The position numbers were made by a program, and so were the translations under genes. A stretch of 32,700 bases of DNA from Candidatus Hydrogenedens sp. (GTDB lineage Bacteria > Hydrogenedentota > Hydrogenedentia > Hydrogenedentales > Hydrogenedentaceae): contig DAOSBX010000033.1 of NCBI GenBank assembly GCA_035361075.1, forward strand, positions 1-32,700, given 5' to 3'. Numbering within the stretch: the first letter of the stretch is position 1; the number at the start of each line of letters is the position of its first letter. Below the pieces are notes generated by a model. The model made no database searches, had not been told where the DNA came from, and saw only the letters and a list, made by a program, of their open reading frames with translations. Below, piece after piece: positions 16,955-26,091 of the stretch.

Positions 16955-17381
16955 AACGATTGAACAAATATGTCTTTCTATTCTTGACGAAAATCCAGAC
17001 CCATGGGTTCCCATAAAAGAACTCGTCCAGAAATGTAAAGAAATTACAGGTAATCAAAGCATCAACGAATCATTATTAAGCTCATTTTTATCGAAACACC
17101 CAGAAGTGAAGGTTATTAATCCATTAATGTCTGATGAACCAGTTATTGCACAGATGATAAAAGAAAATAAATTAGACCTATCACCTGTTGCCATCTTAAA
17201 AAAACGTCTACCTAATGACAAAGATATGTTTATATGGATTTATAATCATTTAACCCAACTCATAGAATTACTAAATAAAATGGAGGCGGAAGAAATCACA
17301 GAGGTAAAAAAGGACAAAATCAACAACATCCTTCAAAAAGCAAATAGCTTACAAGAAAAGATTAAAGAACATATTAAATAA
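16941..17381 (+). CDS. Small protein of unknown function coupled to GH38
   Basis: 146 residues, not recognised. The N-terminal 60 residues are mostly helical with a PWVPIKELVQKCKEI segment that could be a winged-helix-like unit. The C-terminus (about 85-146) is Lys/Glu-rich and probably coiled coil. The GTG at 16941 is chosen because AGAGGAG (16927-16933) lies 7 bases upstream; a TTG two codons earlier is also possible. The gene overlaps the GH38 stop by 14 bases, so its synthesis is tied to the mannosidase. A partner or regulator of the mannosidase is a guess. No signal peptide or membrane segment. Confidence 0.7.
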   Translation: MNLIETIEQICLSILDENPDPWVPIKELVQKCKEITGNQSINESLLSSFLSKHPEVKVINPLMSDEPVIAQMIKENKLDLSPVAILKKRLPNDKDMFIWIYNHLTQLIELLNKMEAEEITEVKKDKINNILQKANSLQEKIKEHIK

Positions 17382-17433
17382 AACGGTATGATAAGATGTA
17401 AAAATAAACGGATAGTATGAAAAGAGATGATGT

Positions 17434-18795
17434 ATGAATATGACAATTTTCATAACAGGTATATGGTTTTTATTAATTTCATATCCTGATATTATTACAT
17501 TAAATGTAGAGCCTATTGTTCGTGATGCCATCATAACCGATATAAATGCAGATGGAAGAAAAGATATTGTGTTTCTTATATCAGAAGAAGATGGATACAA
17601 GAAAAAAATAATTATCTATTTACAAAGAGAAGAACCAGCATTATTTGGAAATAATCCTTCCAATATATTTGATATAAATGAACCCTGCTCTATTGTTTTT
17701 ATCTCAAAATGTGAGGGTAAGCCATGTATTGTATTCGGCAATTGTGATAGTTTTTATATTTATGATTATCAGCAAGGAGAAATAAAATTAAAAACTACTA
17801 TAAATATAGTTAATTCTTTTCCATGTAATGCAAAAGAACCCTTGGTCTTTCGTGAGATATGTTTTGATTTAGATAACGATGGCGATAACGAATGGTTTGT
17901 TCCTACACCGCATGGCATTACGATAGTAAAGAATCTAAAAATATTAACTTCATTACCATTAAATCTGTTTCACGAAATCATTCCAGGAAATAACCTAACA
18001 TCATTTTATCAATATCCAGGGGTCTACCCTTTAAATAAAAGTGCAGAAAATCCCAAACCAATTGCATTTTTAGGTAACAAAGAAATAATAATTGCACATG
18101 GTGAAAAATGGAGTTCCAATTATAAATTTGAGATACAACATAAGAATCCTGAGAAATGGGACGTATCATATCGATTGGGAGATGTAAATGGAGATGGCGT
18201 CCCCGATATTCTATTCACAGAAACACAAGGAACAATTAATTTAAAAACAACAGTGTTCATGTATATATCCACAGGAAAATATGAATATCCAGAACAGCCA
18301 CAATTTGAATACAAAATTAAAGGTAGTATGTGTTTGCCTATGATAAAAGATATCAATAATGATACGAAAGATGATTTAATTTTATTTAGTATTCCTCTTG
18401 GCTTAACAAACTTCATAAATTTCTTTATTAGGGGTAAATTATCAGTAGATACGAAAGTGTTTTTAGCGAAAGAGAACGGATTTCTACCCAAGCCTGACTA
18501 TCAAACATCCATTACAATGGATGCCCCTGAAGGGAGAGACCAGGTTGCGTATGCCGTGGACGACTTTTCAGGGGATGGCTTAATGGATATTGCCTTTGGC
18601 CAATCACAAAATACTATTGCAGTAAATATCGCTACTCAGGAAGGCTCACTAAAAACGAAATCGTGGTTAAGGGTTGATGTGCCAGGTTTTGGTCTTATTA
18701 GAACAGGAAAAATAAATGAGAATGCAAATAAAGATATCGTCCTTTTTCGTCCCACAGGGGAGAACAAGGCTCGTGTAGATGTAATAATATTTTAA
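17434..18795 (+). CDS. Exported FG-GAP/VCBS-repeat protein
   Basis: 453 residues with a short hydrophobic leader (about 3-17). Calcium-binding DxDxDG-like loops recur: DINADGRKD (36-44), DLDNDGDNE (about 147-155), DVNGDGVPD (about 250-258) and DFSGDGLMD (about 377-385), with weaker copies between them. Each is followed by a hydrophobic strand, the FG-GAP/VCBS pattern of integrin-type beta-propellers. It is probably a secreted or periplasmic binding protein rather than an enzyme. Four to six blades can be counted by eye. It follows the GH38-linked gene by 52 bases. A second ATG two codons downstream is an equally good start. Confidence 0.75.
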   Translation: MNMTIFITGIWFLLISYPDIITLNVEPIVRDAIITDINADGRKDIVFLISEEDGYKKKIIIYLQREEPALFGNNPSNIFDINEPCSIVFISKCEGKPCIVFGNCDSFYIYDYQQGEIKLKTTINIVNSFPCNAKEPLVFREICFDLDNDGDNEWFVPTPHGITIVKNLKILTSLPLNLFHEIIPGNNLTSFYQYPGVYPLNKSAENPKPIAFLGNKEIIIAHGEKWSSNYKFEIQHKNPEKWDVSYRLGDVNGDGVPDILFTETQGTINLKTTVFMYISTGKYEYPEQPQFEYKIKGSMCLPMIKDINNDTKDDLILFSIPLGLTNFINFFIRGKLSVDTKVFLAKENGFLPKPDYQTSITMDAPEGRDQVAYAVDDFSGDGLMDIAFGQSQNTIAVNIATQEGSLKTKSWLRVDVPGFGLIRTGKINENANKDIVLFRPTGENKARVDVIIF

Positions 18796-18801
18796 ACTTC
18801 A

Positions 18802-18810
18802 TGATAAAAT
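18802..18810 (+). promoter_or_regulatory. Extended -10-like element for ligA
   Basis: TG-A-TAAAAT has one mismatch in the -10 hexamer. Transcription would start near 18817, downstream of the alternative TTG start at 18814, so it favours the ATG at 18847 as the ligA start. Confidence 0.4.
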
Positions 18811-18846
18811 ATCTTGAAAAGATTTATTTTAGGGAATGTAGCACGT

Positions 18847-20883
18847 ATGGAGTTATTTGACGACGCATTTGTAAAAGCAAAAGAAAAACATGAATTTCTT
18901 TGTAATGAGATAGAACGACATAACGAACTGTATTATGTCCATGCCAAACCCGAAATTTCAGATTATGAGTACGACATGCTATTAAAAGAGCTGGAGGCTT
19001 TAGAAAGAGAATATCCCCAATTACAAACACCTTATTCGCCAACACAACGTGTAGGTGGAAAAGTAATCGATGAGTTTCAGTCTGTAGAGCATAAAGTTCC
19101 GATGTTGTCTATAGATAATACGTATAATGAAGCGGAAATACGCGAATTTGACCAGCGAATACACCGTGCTTTATCAACAGATGAAAAGATTAGTTATGTG
19201 GTTGAATTAAAAATTGACGGGGTGGCAATTTCTATTACCTACGAAAGTCAGATATACACACGAGCAGCAACAAGAGGTGATGGTTTCCGCGGTGATGATG
19301 TAACAGAAAATGTAAAAACAATTAAAAGTGTCCCTTTGAGATTAAGAGGTTCTGCCCCTAAAGTGGTAGAAGTCCGTGGCGAAGTATTTATGAGAAACGA
19401 AGAACTTGAGAGATTGAACCAGATAAGGGAAGAAAATGGAGAAGAGCCTTTTAGAAATCCACGGAATACAACTGCAGGCACATTAAAATTAAAAGACCCA
19501 CGTTTGGTAGCCCAACGGAAATTAGATGTATTTTTCTATGAAATTGTGTTTGAAGAGCAAAATAAAGATATATGCAAAACGCATGTAGAAACACTTACCA
19601 CATTAAAAAAATGGGGATTGCCTGTTAATCCACATTGGACTGCCTGTGCTGATATAAATGAGGTTATTAAGTGCTGTAATGAATGGAGAGAAAAAAGGTA
19701 TTCCTTAGGTTATGAAACAGATGGCATGGTTATAAAGGTGAATGAACATAAGATACGCGAACTGTTAGGCTCTACCAGCAAATCACCACGATGGGTGATA
19801 GCGTATAAATTTCCAGCAGAGACAGCAAAAACGAAATTGCTAAATATAAAGGTGCAAGTAGGAAAATCAGGAGCATTAACCCCAGTGGCAGAAATGGAAC
19901 CAGTCCTTCTTGCAGGGACGATAGTAAAACGAGCCACGCTCCATAATTTTGAAGAATTAGAGCGTAAAGATATACGAGTCGGCGACACAGTCGAAATACA
20001 AAAAGCAGGTGAGATTATTCCCCAGGTGATACGTCCCATTTTGGAACTTCGCCCACCTGATGCAAAACCATTTAAACCTCCAGAAATTTGCCCTGAGTGT
20101 GGTAGCCATGTCCAGAAAGACCCAGAAGGTGTCTTTTATCGTTGTTTAAGTATCGACTGCCCAGCACAATTAAAACAGAGAATTCAACACTATGCTCAAA
20201 GAAGGGCTATGGATATTGAAGGATTAGGTCCAGCTTTAGTTGAACAGTTAGTTAACAAGGGATTAGTAAAAAATATAGCAGATATCTACCGTTTGAAAAA
20301 GGAACAATTGGTAGAACTGGAAAGAATGGGAAGCAAATCTGCGGATAATCTGCTAAATGCAATTGAAAACAGCAAAAACAGACCAATAAGTGCTTTAATT
20401 TTTGGTTTGGGAATACGACATGTTGGCCAGCACATTGCCGAAATCCTCGCCGAACACTTCTGTTCAATTGAAAACCTAATGACAGCAAGTGTAGAAGAAC
20501 TTACTTCTATAAACGAAGTAGGACCTATTGTAGCAGAAAGTATAAAAAACTTTTTCACAACGAAAGAAAATATAGAACTTATAAACGACCTAAAACAATT
20601 AGGTCTTCGAATGTCAGAAGAAAAAACAGAAATAGCACCAGAAAAAAATATCCTAAGCGGAAAAACCTTTGTTGTGACTGGTAGCCTTAAAAATTTTACC
20701 CGTGACCAAATAGAACAAAAAATTAAACAATTAGGAGGCAAACCTACTTCATCTGTAAGCAAAAACACAGACTTTGTGCTGGTAGGAGAGAATCCAGGCT
20801 CTAAGTATGACAAAGCAGTACAATTAGGATTAAAGATTATAAATGAAGATGAATTTCTTGACATGATACGGGGGAATGAATAA
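18847..20883 (+). CDS. ligA: NAD-dependent DNA ligase
   Basis: Joins nicks in DNA during replication and repair using NAD. It has 678 residues from the ATG at 18847. The N-terminal Ia domain (HNELYYV..PEISDYEYD) binds NMN. The nucleotidyltransferase lysine is K122 in ELKIDGVAIS. The OB fold follows. A C4 zinc finger has C415, C418, C433 and C438. The helix-hairpin-helix region follows, then a C-terminal BRCT domain (LSGKTFVVTGSL). The frame is open to a TTG at 18814, but that has no ribosome site and adds 11 untypical residues. AGGGA precedes the ATG at 11 bases, a little long. Its TAATG stop/start overlap joins it to the next gene, a lipid-transport permease. Confidence 0.93.
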   Translation: MELFDDAFVKAKEKHEFLCNEIERHNELYYVHAKPEISDYEYDMLLKELEALEREYPQLQTPYSPTQRVGGKVIDEFQSVEHKVPMLSIDNTYNEAEIREFDQRIHRALSTDEKISYVVELKIDGVAISITYESQIYTRAATRGDGFRGDDVTENVKTIKSVPLRLRGSAPKVVEVRGEVFMRNEELERLNQIREENGEEPFRNPRNTTAGTLKLKDPRLVAQRKLDVFFYEIVFEEQNKDICKTHVETLTTLKKWGLPVNPHWTACADINEVIKCCNEWREKRYSLGYETDGMVIKVNEHKIRELLGSTSKSPRWVIAYKFPAETAKTKLLNIKVQVGKSGALTPVAEMEPVLLAGTIVKRATLHNFEELERKDIRVGDTVEIQKAGEIIPQVIRPILELRPPDAKPFKPPEICPECGSHVQKDPEGVFYRCLSIDCPAQLKQRIQHYAQRRAMDIEGLGPALVEQLVNKGLVKNIADIYRLKKEQLVELERMGSKSADNLLNAIENSKNRPISALIFGLGIRHVGQHIAEILAEHFCSIENLMTASVEELTSINEVGPIVAESIKNFFTTKENIELINDLKQLGLRMSEEKTEIAPEKNILSGKTFVVTGSLKNFTRDQIEQKIKQLGGKPTSSVSKNTDFVLVGENPGSKYDKAVQLGLKIINEDEFLDMIRGNE

Positions 20884-21965
20884 TGGAAACCCCTACGATT
20901 AAAGCACCATCCCAAATCAATTCAAACTCAGGTAAAGAATTATACAGGCAGATAAAGCATTTAGAACTTCATAAGAAAGATAAGATTATTATCGATTTAT
21001 CTCAAACAGATTCAATAGACACCTATGGATGTGCATGGATACTCCACATCGCAGAGGAATTAAAAAAGAAACATTGCACTCTTATCTGGACTGGTGAAAA
21101 AGAAAAAGTGAAAGAAATATTAGAAATAGTTTCACCAGCATTCGAATACAAACCACTAAAAACAAGAACAACTTCAGGGGTTTTCGACATAATATTTGAT
21201 AAATATAGTATAATTTTTTCCGAAATTAAAGATTTTATAAATTTATGTATCGATGCTATTTATTGGACTATTTTAGCACCATTATTAGGAAAAAAATTCC
21301 GCTGGGAATTGTTTATTGAAGAAGTTTATGAGATGGGTGTTCGTGCAGTTAGAATCGTTTGTCTAATGAATTTTTTGTTAGGCTTAATCATAGCCATGCT
21401 TTCAGCAGCACAGGTTGCCAGTTTCGGATTAAGTATTTATGTTGCCAATTTAATTATGATTGGATTTGCTCGTGAACTTGCCGCCATTATGACCGCAACT
21501 GTTGTTTCCGCACGAACAGGTGCGGCTATCTCTGCAGAAATATCCACAATGAAAGTTCAAGAAGAAATCGATGCTCTACGTGGCATGGGTATCAACGTTG
21601 TTCAATATCTTGTTGCCCCCAAAATGCTTGCACTTCTTATTGTTTTACCTTGTTTATCTGTTTTAGGCCTTATCTTTGGGCTTCTTGGAGGTTCAGCGTG
21701 GGGCATTGTTGTTTTAGGTTTTAATCCCGCAGTATGGTTCCGACAAACAATCAATTCAGCCCAATTCAATGATTTATTGCAAGGATTATTAAAAACATTT
21801 GTTTTTGCAGTATTCATTGTCTTAATCGGCTGTCATAATGGATTTAGAGTTGTTGGCGGTTCAAGGGGTGTAGGACTTATGACAACTCGGGCAGTTGTTA
21901 TGGATGTTTTTATGTTAATTGCAGTTGACATTGTATTTGCAGTAATTTTTTACTATCTTATATAA
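20883..21965 (+). CDS. MlaE-type permease with N-terminal STAS domain
   Basis: 360 residues. Residues 1-90 form a STAS domain (IIIDLSQTDSIDTYGCAWIL), as found in the separate MlaB protein. From about 130 the MlaE/YrbE permease domain begins, with five or so membrane segments. The diagnostic cytoplasmic segment RELAAIMTATVVSARTGAAIS and the ISTMKVQEEIDALRGMGI coupling helix are clear. It forms the membrane part of an MCE lipid transporter with the ATPase and MCE protein encoded next. The STAS-MlaE fusion means MlaB's role is covered in cis. The ATG shares one base with the ligA stop codon (TAATG). No independent ribosome site is obvious, which suggests re-initiation. Confidence 0.92.
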   Translation: METPTIKAPSQINSNSGKELYRQIKHLELHKKDKIIIDLSQTDSIDTYGCAWILHIAEELKKKHCTLIWTGEKEKVKEILEIVSPAFEYKPLKTRTTSGVFDIIFDKYSIIFSEIKDFINLCIDAIYWTILAPLLGKKFRWELFIEEVYEMGVRAVRIVCLMNFLLGLIIAMLSAAQVASFGLSIYVANLIMIGFARELAAIMTATVVSARTGAAISAEISTMKVQEEIDALRGMGINVVQYLVAPKMLALLIVLPCLSVLGLIFGLLGGSAWGIVVLGFNPAVWFRQTINSAQFNDLLQGLLKTFVFAVFIVLIGCHNGFRVVGGSRGVGLMTTRAVVMDVFMLIAVDIVFAVIFYYLI

Positions 21966-21982
21966 CATTGAAAGGTTAAGCA

Positions 21983-22753
21983 TTGAGTCCAAAAACGATA
22001 TTAAAAGTGGAATCCTTGGAAGTACGATATGGAGATAGAGTAATCCTTGAAGATGTCTCATTTGAAGTTTATGAACACGAGATATTTCTAATCGTAGGCG
22101 GTAGTGGTTGTGGCAAAACAACACTGCTTAAAGCCGTGTGTGGTCTCTTAAAGCCATCAAAAGGACGTATTTACATTAATGGTCAGGATGTGACAGTATT
22201 GGACGAGGAAGAACTGTCAAAAGTATTGCAGAACATAGGAATTGCCTTTCAATCAAGTGGCTTAATTAATTCAATTACCGTGGGCGACAATGTTGCCCTT
22301 CCACTAAGAGAATATGGCAAAACAGACCAAGAAATTATTAGCGATATTGTTCGTATCAAGTTGAGTTTAGTTGGTTTATCTGGTGTCGAAAATATGATGC
22401 CCGAAGAGTTATCAGGTGGTATGAAAAAACGTGCAGGTCTGGCAAGGTCATTGGCATTAGACCCACCACTTGTTTTCTTTGATGAACCTTCCGCAGGTTT
22501 AGACCCTATTATTGCTGCAGAATTAGATGAACTTATATTAGATTTAAGAAACATATTAGGTATAACATTTGTAATAGTAAGCCATGAACTGGAATCAATA
22601 AAAAAGATAGCTGACCGAGTTCTCATGTTAGATGGCGGAAAGAATATTTTTTGTGGAACATTAGAAGAAGTAAAATATACTCATATACCTAAAGTAAAAC
22701 AATTTTTCGAACGGAAACCCAATGAACAGAAAATGATAACTTCATATAGATAA
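21983..22753 (+). CDS. MlaF-type ABC ATPase of MCE lipid transporter
   Basis: 256 residues that drive lipid movement for the MlaE permease. Walker A is GGSGCGKTT (39-47), the signature is LSGGMKKR, and Walker B is LVFFDEPSAGLDP; the switch His (VSHE) follows. LSGGMKKR rather than LSGGQ and the DEPSAGLDP form are typical of MlaF. The start is TTG at 21983 with GAAAGG 7 bases upstream. It lies 17 bases after the permease gene. Confidence 0.92.
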   Translation: MSPKTILKVESLEVRYGDRVILEDVSFEVYEHEIFLIVGGSGCGKTTLLKAVCGLLKPSKGRIYINGQDVTVLDEEELSKVLQNIGIAFQSSGLINSITVGDNVALPLREYGKTDQEIISDIVRIKLSLVGLSGVENMMPEELSGGMKKRAGLARSLALDPPLVFFDEPSAGLDPIIAAELDELILDLRNILGITFVIVSHELESIKKIADRVLMLDGGKNIFCGTLEEVKYTHIPKVKQFFERKPNEQKMITSYR

Positions 22754-22780
22754 TACAGTAAAAACAACAAGGATAAAATC

Positions 22781-23770
22781 GTGGCTACGAAAAAACAAAA
22801 ATTTCAAGTTTCAATATTTCTTCTTGTCTCAGTTTCTCTTGTATTAACAATTATTTATTTTGTCTCTGGAATGTATAGCAATTACGGGGTAAGATATCGA
22901 ATCGAGTTTGATGAATCTGTTTTAGGAATTTATGAAGGCGGTGTTGTCGAATATTTAGGTGTACCTGTCGGGAAAATTGAGGAAATAAAGGTCAGCCGTG
23001 AAGGAAAACCAAACGTTGTTGTCAATATTGACAGCAAAAAAGTAACCCTGCATAAAGGTGTTGAAGCAAATCTTGTCATTTATAGCCTTGCCGCTGGAAC
23101 AATGGCAATTTCTTTACGGGGCGGTGACCCTAATGCACCTATATTACCCCCAGGAAGTAAAATACCAGCACGACGCTCTACTATTTCCGCTGTGAGTTCA
23201 AGAATTGAAGAACTTGTTGAAGATTTAAAAAACATTCTTGACTCAGTCAAAAAAGGAATGGAAGGACTTGAATCAGGAGATTTAACAGAAATTGCTCACA
23301 AAGTTGATAGAGTATTGGAAAAAGGAGAAGAAGTATTGGACAATGCCAAAAATACGTTGAAAAATATTGAAGATACGTTAGGGAAAATAGAACCCAAAAT
23401 AAGTAAAACGTTAGATACCAGTGAGAAAACCGTTGGTGATATAAAACAACTTTCAAAAAAAGCAGAAGACTTGGTTACTACAATAAACGAAAAAGCAAAA
23501 CAGTTAGATATCCAAAAAACACAAGATAACTTAAACAATACAATGGAAGAAATACAAAAGTTATCCAAAAACGTAAATGATTTAGTGAATGACCTGAAAA
23601 GTATAACCAGTACCGCCTCCTATAAGGTAGATAATGTTGAGTTTTCAATACAAAAAACATTGGAAGAAATGAACCAAACATTAGAATCATTAAGAAATGT
23701 ATTAGATACAATCAAAAACAATCCAGCCTCTCTAATAAGAGGAAAAGCATATCCAAAAGAAGGAAAGTAA
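22781..23770 (+). CDS. MCE-domain (MlaD-type) lipid-transport protein
   Basis: 329 residues with an N-terminal membrane anchor (about 9-30) and an MCE domain (about 37-120; VEYLGVPVGKIEEIKVSREG is its core). From about 140 to 320 there is a long, almost continuous heptad-rich helical region. In known MCE proteins such extensions form a hydrophobic needle or tunnel between membranes. The start is GTG at 22781 with AAGGA upstream. Transport direction cannot be read from the sequence. Confidence 0.9.
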   Translation: MATKKQKFQVSIFLLVSVSLVLTIIYFVSGMYSNYGVRYRIEFDESVLGIYEGGVVEYLGVPVGKIEEIKVSREGKPNVVVNIDSKKVTLHKGVEANLVIYSLAAGTMAISLRGGDPNAPILPPGSKIPARRSTISAVSSRIEELVEDLKNILDSVKKGMEGLESGDLTEIAHKVDRVLEKGEEVLDNAKNTLKNIEDTLGKIEPKISKTLDTSEKTVGDIKQLSKKAEDLVTTINEKAKQLDIQKTQDNLNNTMEEIQKLSKNVNDLVNDLKSITSTASYKVDNVEFSIQKTLEEMNQTLESLRNVLDTIKNNPASLIRGKAYPKEGK

Positions 23771-23772
23771 AT

Positions 23773-24387
23773 ATGAAAGCAAACATAAATAAAGGAAGTA
23801 TCCTAATTTTTATAATACTTGCCTCTTTTTCAGGGTGTTTATCTCCAACAATGTCAAATACCCCGATAAAATATTATTTACGCCCTGAAATTGATGAACT
23901 ACGAGGCGAACCCACGGGGCTTACCCTCGCTATACGAGGTTTAGATTACCCAAGAACAATTACAAACTATGTAACCTATTTAGATGAACAAGGTAAAATG
24001 TATATAAATGAAAATGAAGAATGGGCAGAACACCCCTCAGATGTAATTAAAAAAATCCTTATAAAATCATTTCAAAGAACAGGAAGATTTCAAGATGTTG
24101 CAGATGCTGTGGAGATAAAAAATCCCGATGTAATTCTTATCGGAGAAATTAATGCATTTTACAAAGTGAAAGAAAATTCACAGCAAAAAATATATATATC
24201 AGTAAATTTGAGGATAAGGGAACAAAAATCAAGCAAGATAATATTTAATAAAAACTTCAGTGTTGAATCTGTCATTGAAAACGATGAATATTTTATTCAA
24301 ACAGTAAATAATGCTTTGTCAAAACTCGCAAAAGATATTGAAATTGAAATAAACAATAGCCAATTTAATGTTATACCTATTAGATAA
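23773..24387 (+). CDS. ABC-transport auxiliary lipoprotein, PqiC-like
   Basis: 204 residues. A signal peptide ends FSGC with C22 as the lipid attachment site (Phe at -3 is less usual). The rest resembles the ABC_trans_aux/PqiC (YmbA) family: an early YYLRP strand, then the long helix/strand region (DVILIGEINAFYK, ISVNLRIREQKSSKIIF). PqiC proteins are outer-membrane lipoproteins that partner MCE proteins, so its place straight after the MlaD gene supports the call. Two bases separate the genes; AAGGAAAG is the ribosome site. Family assignment is by pattern and context. Confidence 0.75.
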   Translation: MKANINKGSILIFIILASFSGCLSPTMSNTPIKYYLRPEIDELRGEPTGLTLAIRGLDYPRTITNYVTYLDEQGKMYINENEEWAEHPSDVIKKILIKSFQRTGRFQDVADAVEIKNPDVILIGEINAFYKVKENSQQKIYISVNLRIREQKSSKIIFNKNFSVESVIENDEYFIQTVNNALSKLAKDIEIEINNSQFNVIPIR

Positions 24388-24435
24388 ATTAGATTGTAAA
24401 AATGACATAGCACTCAACATAAAAGAAACTTTCAA

Positions 24436-25770
24436 ATGCAATTTCTGACCAATTTTATAAATATATTCGCAGAGATGGCACCCTATTTATTATTTGGGTT
24501 TCTCATCGCAGGTATTTTATCTCAAATCCTCCCAACATGGTGGGTCAAAAAACATCTTTCTGGTAAAGGTTACGCACCTATTTTCAAAAGTGCATTAATA
24601 GGAATACCTTTGCCTCTTTGTTCATGCGGGGTAATTCCAGTTATGGCATCACTTCGAAAACAGGGAGCAAATGTTCCAGCAATGTTAGCATTCATTCTAT
24701 CCACACCCCAAACAGGTGTTGATTCCATTCTTGCTACCTATGCGTTGTTAGGACTACCTTTAGCAATATATAGACCCTTTATCGCACTAATTACTGCTGG
24801 TGTAGGTGGATGTTTGTATTATTGGATTAGCAAAAGAAAGGTTGAAAATGATGAGACTACCGAAATAAATAATAATGATAACCAGATAAATTATTCGGAT
24901 GAAAACCCGAACAGAACAATAAAGGAACGAGTTATTGATATACTCCATTATGGTTTTTTTACATTGCCCCGTGAAATTGCAAAACCGCTGATTTTTGGAA
25001 TTATTATTGCTGGAGTTATAACGACATTTATTCCACCAGGAGTTATTACAAAATTTTTAGGAAATGGAATATTACAAATTTTCTCCGCTATTTTAGTCGG
25101 GATACCGATATATGTATGTGCCACAGCATCCATACCAATTGCACTTAGTTTAATATATTTGGGTGCTTCGCCAGGTTCTGCCTTGGCTTTCCTTATTGCA
25201 GGTCCCGCAACAAATATGGCTACTATTGCAGTCGTAAAACAGTTCTTGGGCAAAAAAGCAGTAATCATTTATGTTTTAACAATGATTGTTTCAGCCTTAT
25301 TCTTCGGACTTACATTTGACTGGCTTACAAACTATGTTCCTTCATTCCAGTTTTCAAATCATGTACACTTAATGTCTCATAGTAGTCTCGCAGATAGCCC
25401 TGTAAAATTCATCTCTCTTTTGTTGCTAACTATCATTTTAATCCTGAGTACAATAAAAATAGATTCAATTATTCAATATTTTATGAAGAGAAAAATTTCG
25501 CCCACGATTAAAGAAGAACCATATTTGAAAATTAAAGTGGATGGAATGACCTGCTCACACTGTTTAACAAGAGTAAACTCTATTATTTCAAACATAAGTG
25601 AAGTTAAAGAGGTGGATATATCCCTTGAAAAAGGTATCGCTACAATCTATGGCAAACCCTCCTTCAATACTATTAGAAATATACTAATTAAAGAAGGTTA
25701 TACATCGGAAATAATTGAGGACCATACCACCTGCTCCTGCCATACATTAAGTAATTGCCAATGCCATTAA
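24436..25770 (+). CDS. Metal-efflux permease (SO_0444/ArsP-like) with HMA domain
   Basis: 444 residues. The N-terminal part (about 1-330) is a duplicated permease of the DUF318/ArsP_1 type, with eight or so membrane segments in two halves. PLPLCSCGVIPV contributes C62 and C64, and the second half has YVCATASIPIALS. A heavy-metal-associated domain follows (about 363-430) with DGMTCSHC (C373, C376). The end is Cys/His-rich (TTCSCHTLSNCQCH). The whole resembles SO_0444-family Cu/Zn efflux proteins. The metal is not known. It begins 48 bases after the MCE operon and may or may not be cotranscribed. A ribosome site is weak (AAAGAAAC). Confidence 0.85.
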   Translation: MQFLTNFINIFAEMAPYLLFGFLIAGILSQILPTWWVKKHLSGKGYAPIFKSALIGIPLPLCSCGVIPVMASLRKQGANVPAMLAFILSTPQTGVDSILATYALLGLPLAIYRPFIALITAGVGGCLYYWISKRKVENDETTEINNNDNQINYSDENPNRTIKERVIDILHYGFFTLPREIAKPLIFGIIIAGVITTFIPPGVITKFLGNGILQIFSAILVGIPIYVCATASIPIALSLIYLGASPGSALAFLIAGPATNMATIAVVKQFLGKKAVIIYVLTMIVSALFFGLTFDWLTNYVPSFQFSNHVHLMSHSSLADSPVKFISLLLLTIILILSTIKIDSIIQYFMKRKISPTIKEEPYLKIKVDGMTCSHCLTRVNSIISNISEVKEVDISLEKGIATIYGKPSFNTIRNILIKEGYTSEIIEDHTTCSCHTLSNCQCH

Positions 25771-26091
25771 CAAATGAGTTTATACTTCTCAATGAACGCA
25801 AATTATCCCTGTGAGAGAATGAATATCGTTGACACTTTGTAAATGTTACATATTTTAGTGAAGTTATCTTGTCTATGAGAAAGGTGATACTATAAGTGCT
25901 TCCGTTTACAGAGAGGATTAATAGATAACAATGTATTATTAAGACAACGACACTTATTAAAATTTTATAGAGATTGATTAGTTTTTTCTACCTCAGAGAA
26001 ATTAATTATTAATAGTATCCTTCTTCTTAATCCGGCACAAGAAACCCACTACTTTTCGCACTCAGTAAAGTTAAATATCTTCTTGATTAGG
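25771..26091 (+). other. 321-base intergenic stretch between convergent genes
   Basis: I see no ORF longer than a few codons, no tRNA and no strong terminator hairpin. Two promoter-like pairs read on the plus strand: TTGACA (25829-25834) with TATTTT (25851-25856), spacing 16; and TTGTCT (25869-25874) with TATAAG (25891-25896), spacing 16. No gene follows them on that strand. They could drive a small RNA or be chance in AT-rich DNA. Confidence 0.3.

Noticed and set aside
18814..18846. TTG start adding 11 residues to LigA
   Set aside because: It has no ribosome site, and the likely promoter would start transcription after it.
20286..20915. 209-codon minus-strand open frame across the ligA 3' end
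   Set aside because: It lies opposite clear BRCT and helix-hairpin-helix coding sequence, its translation resembles no family, and it lacks a ribosome site.
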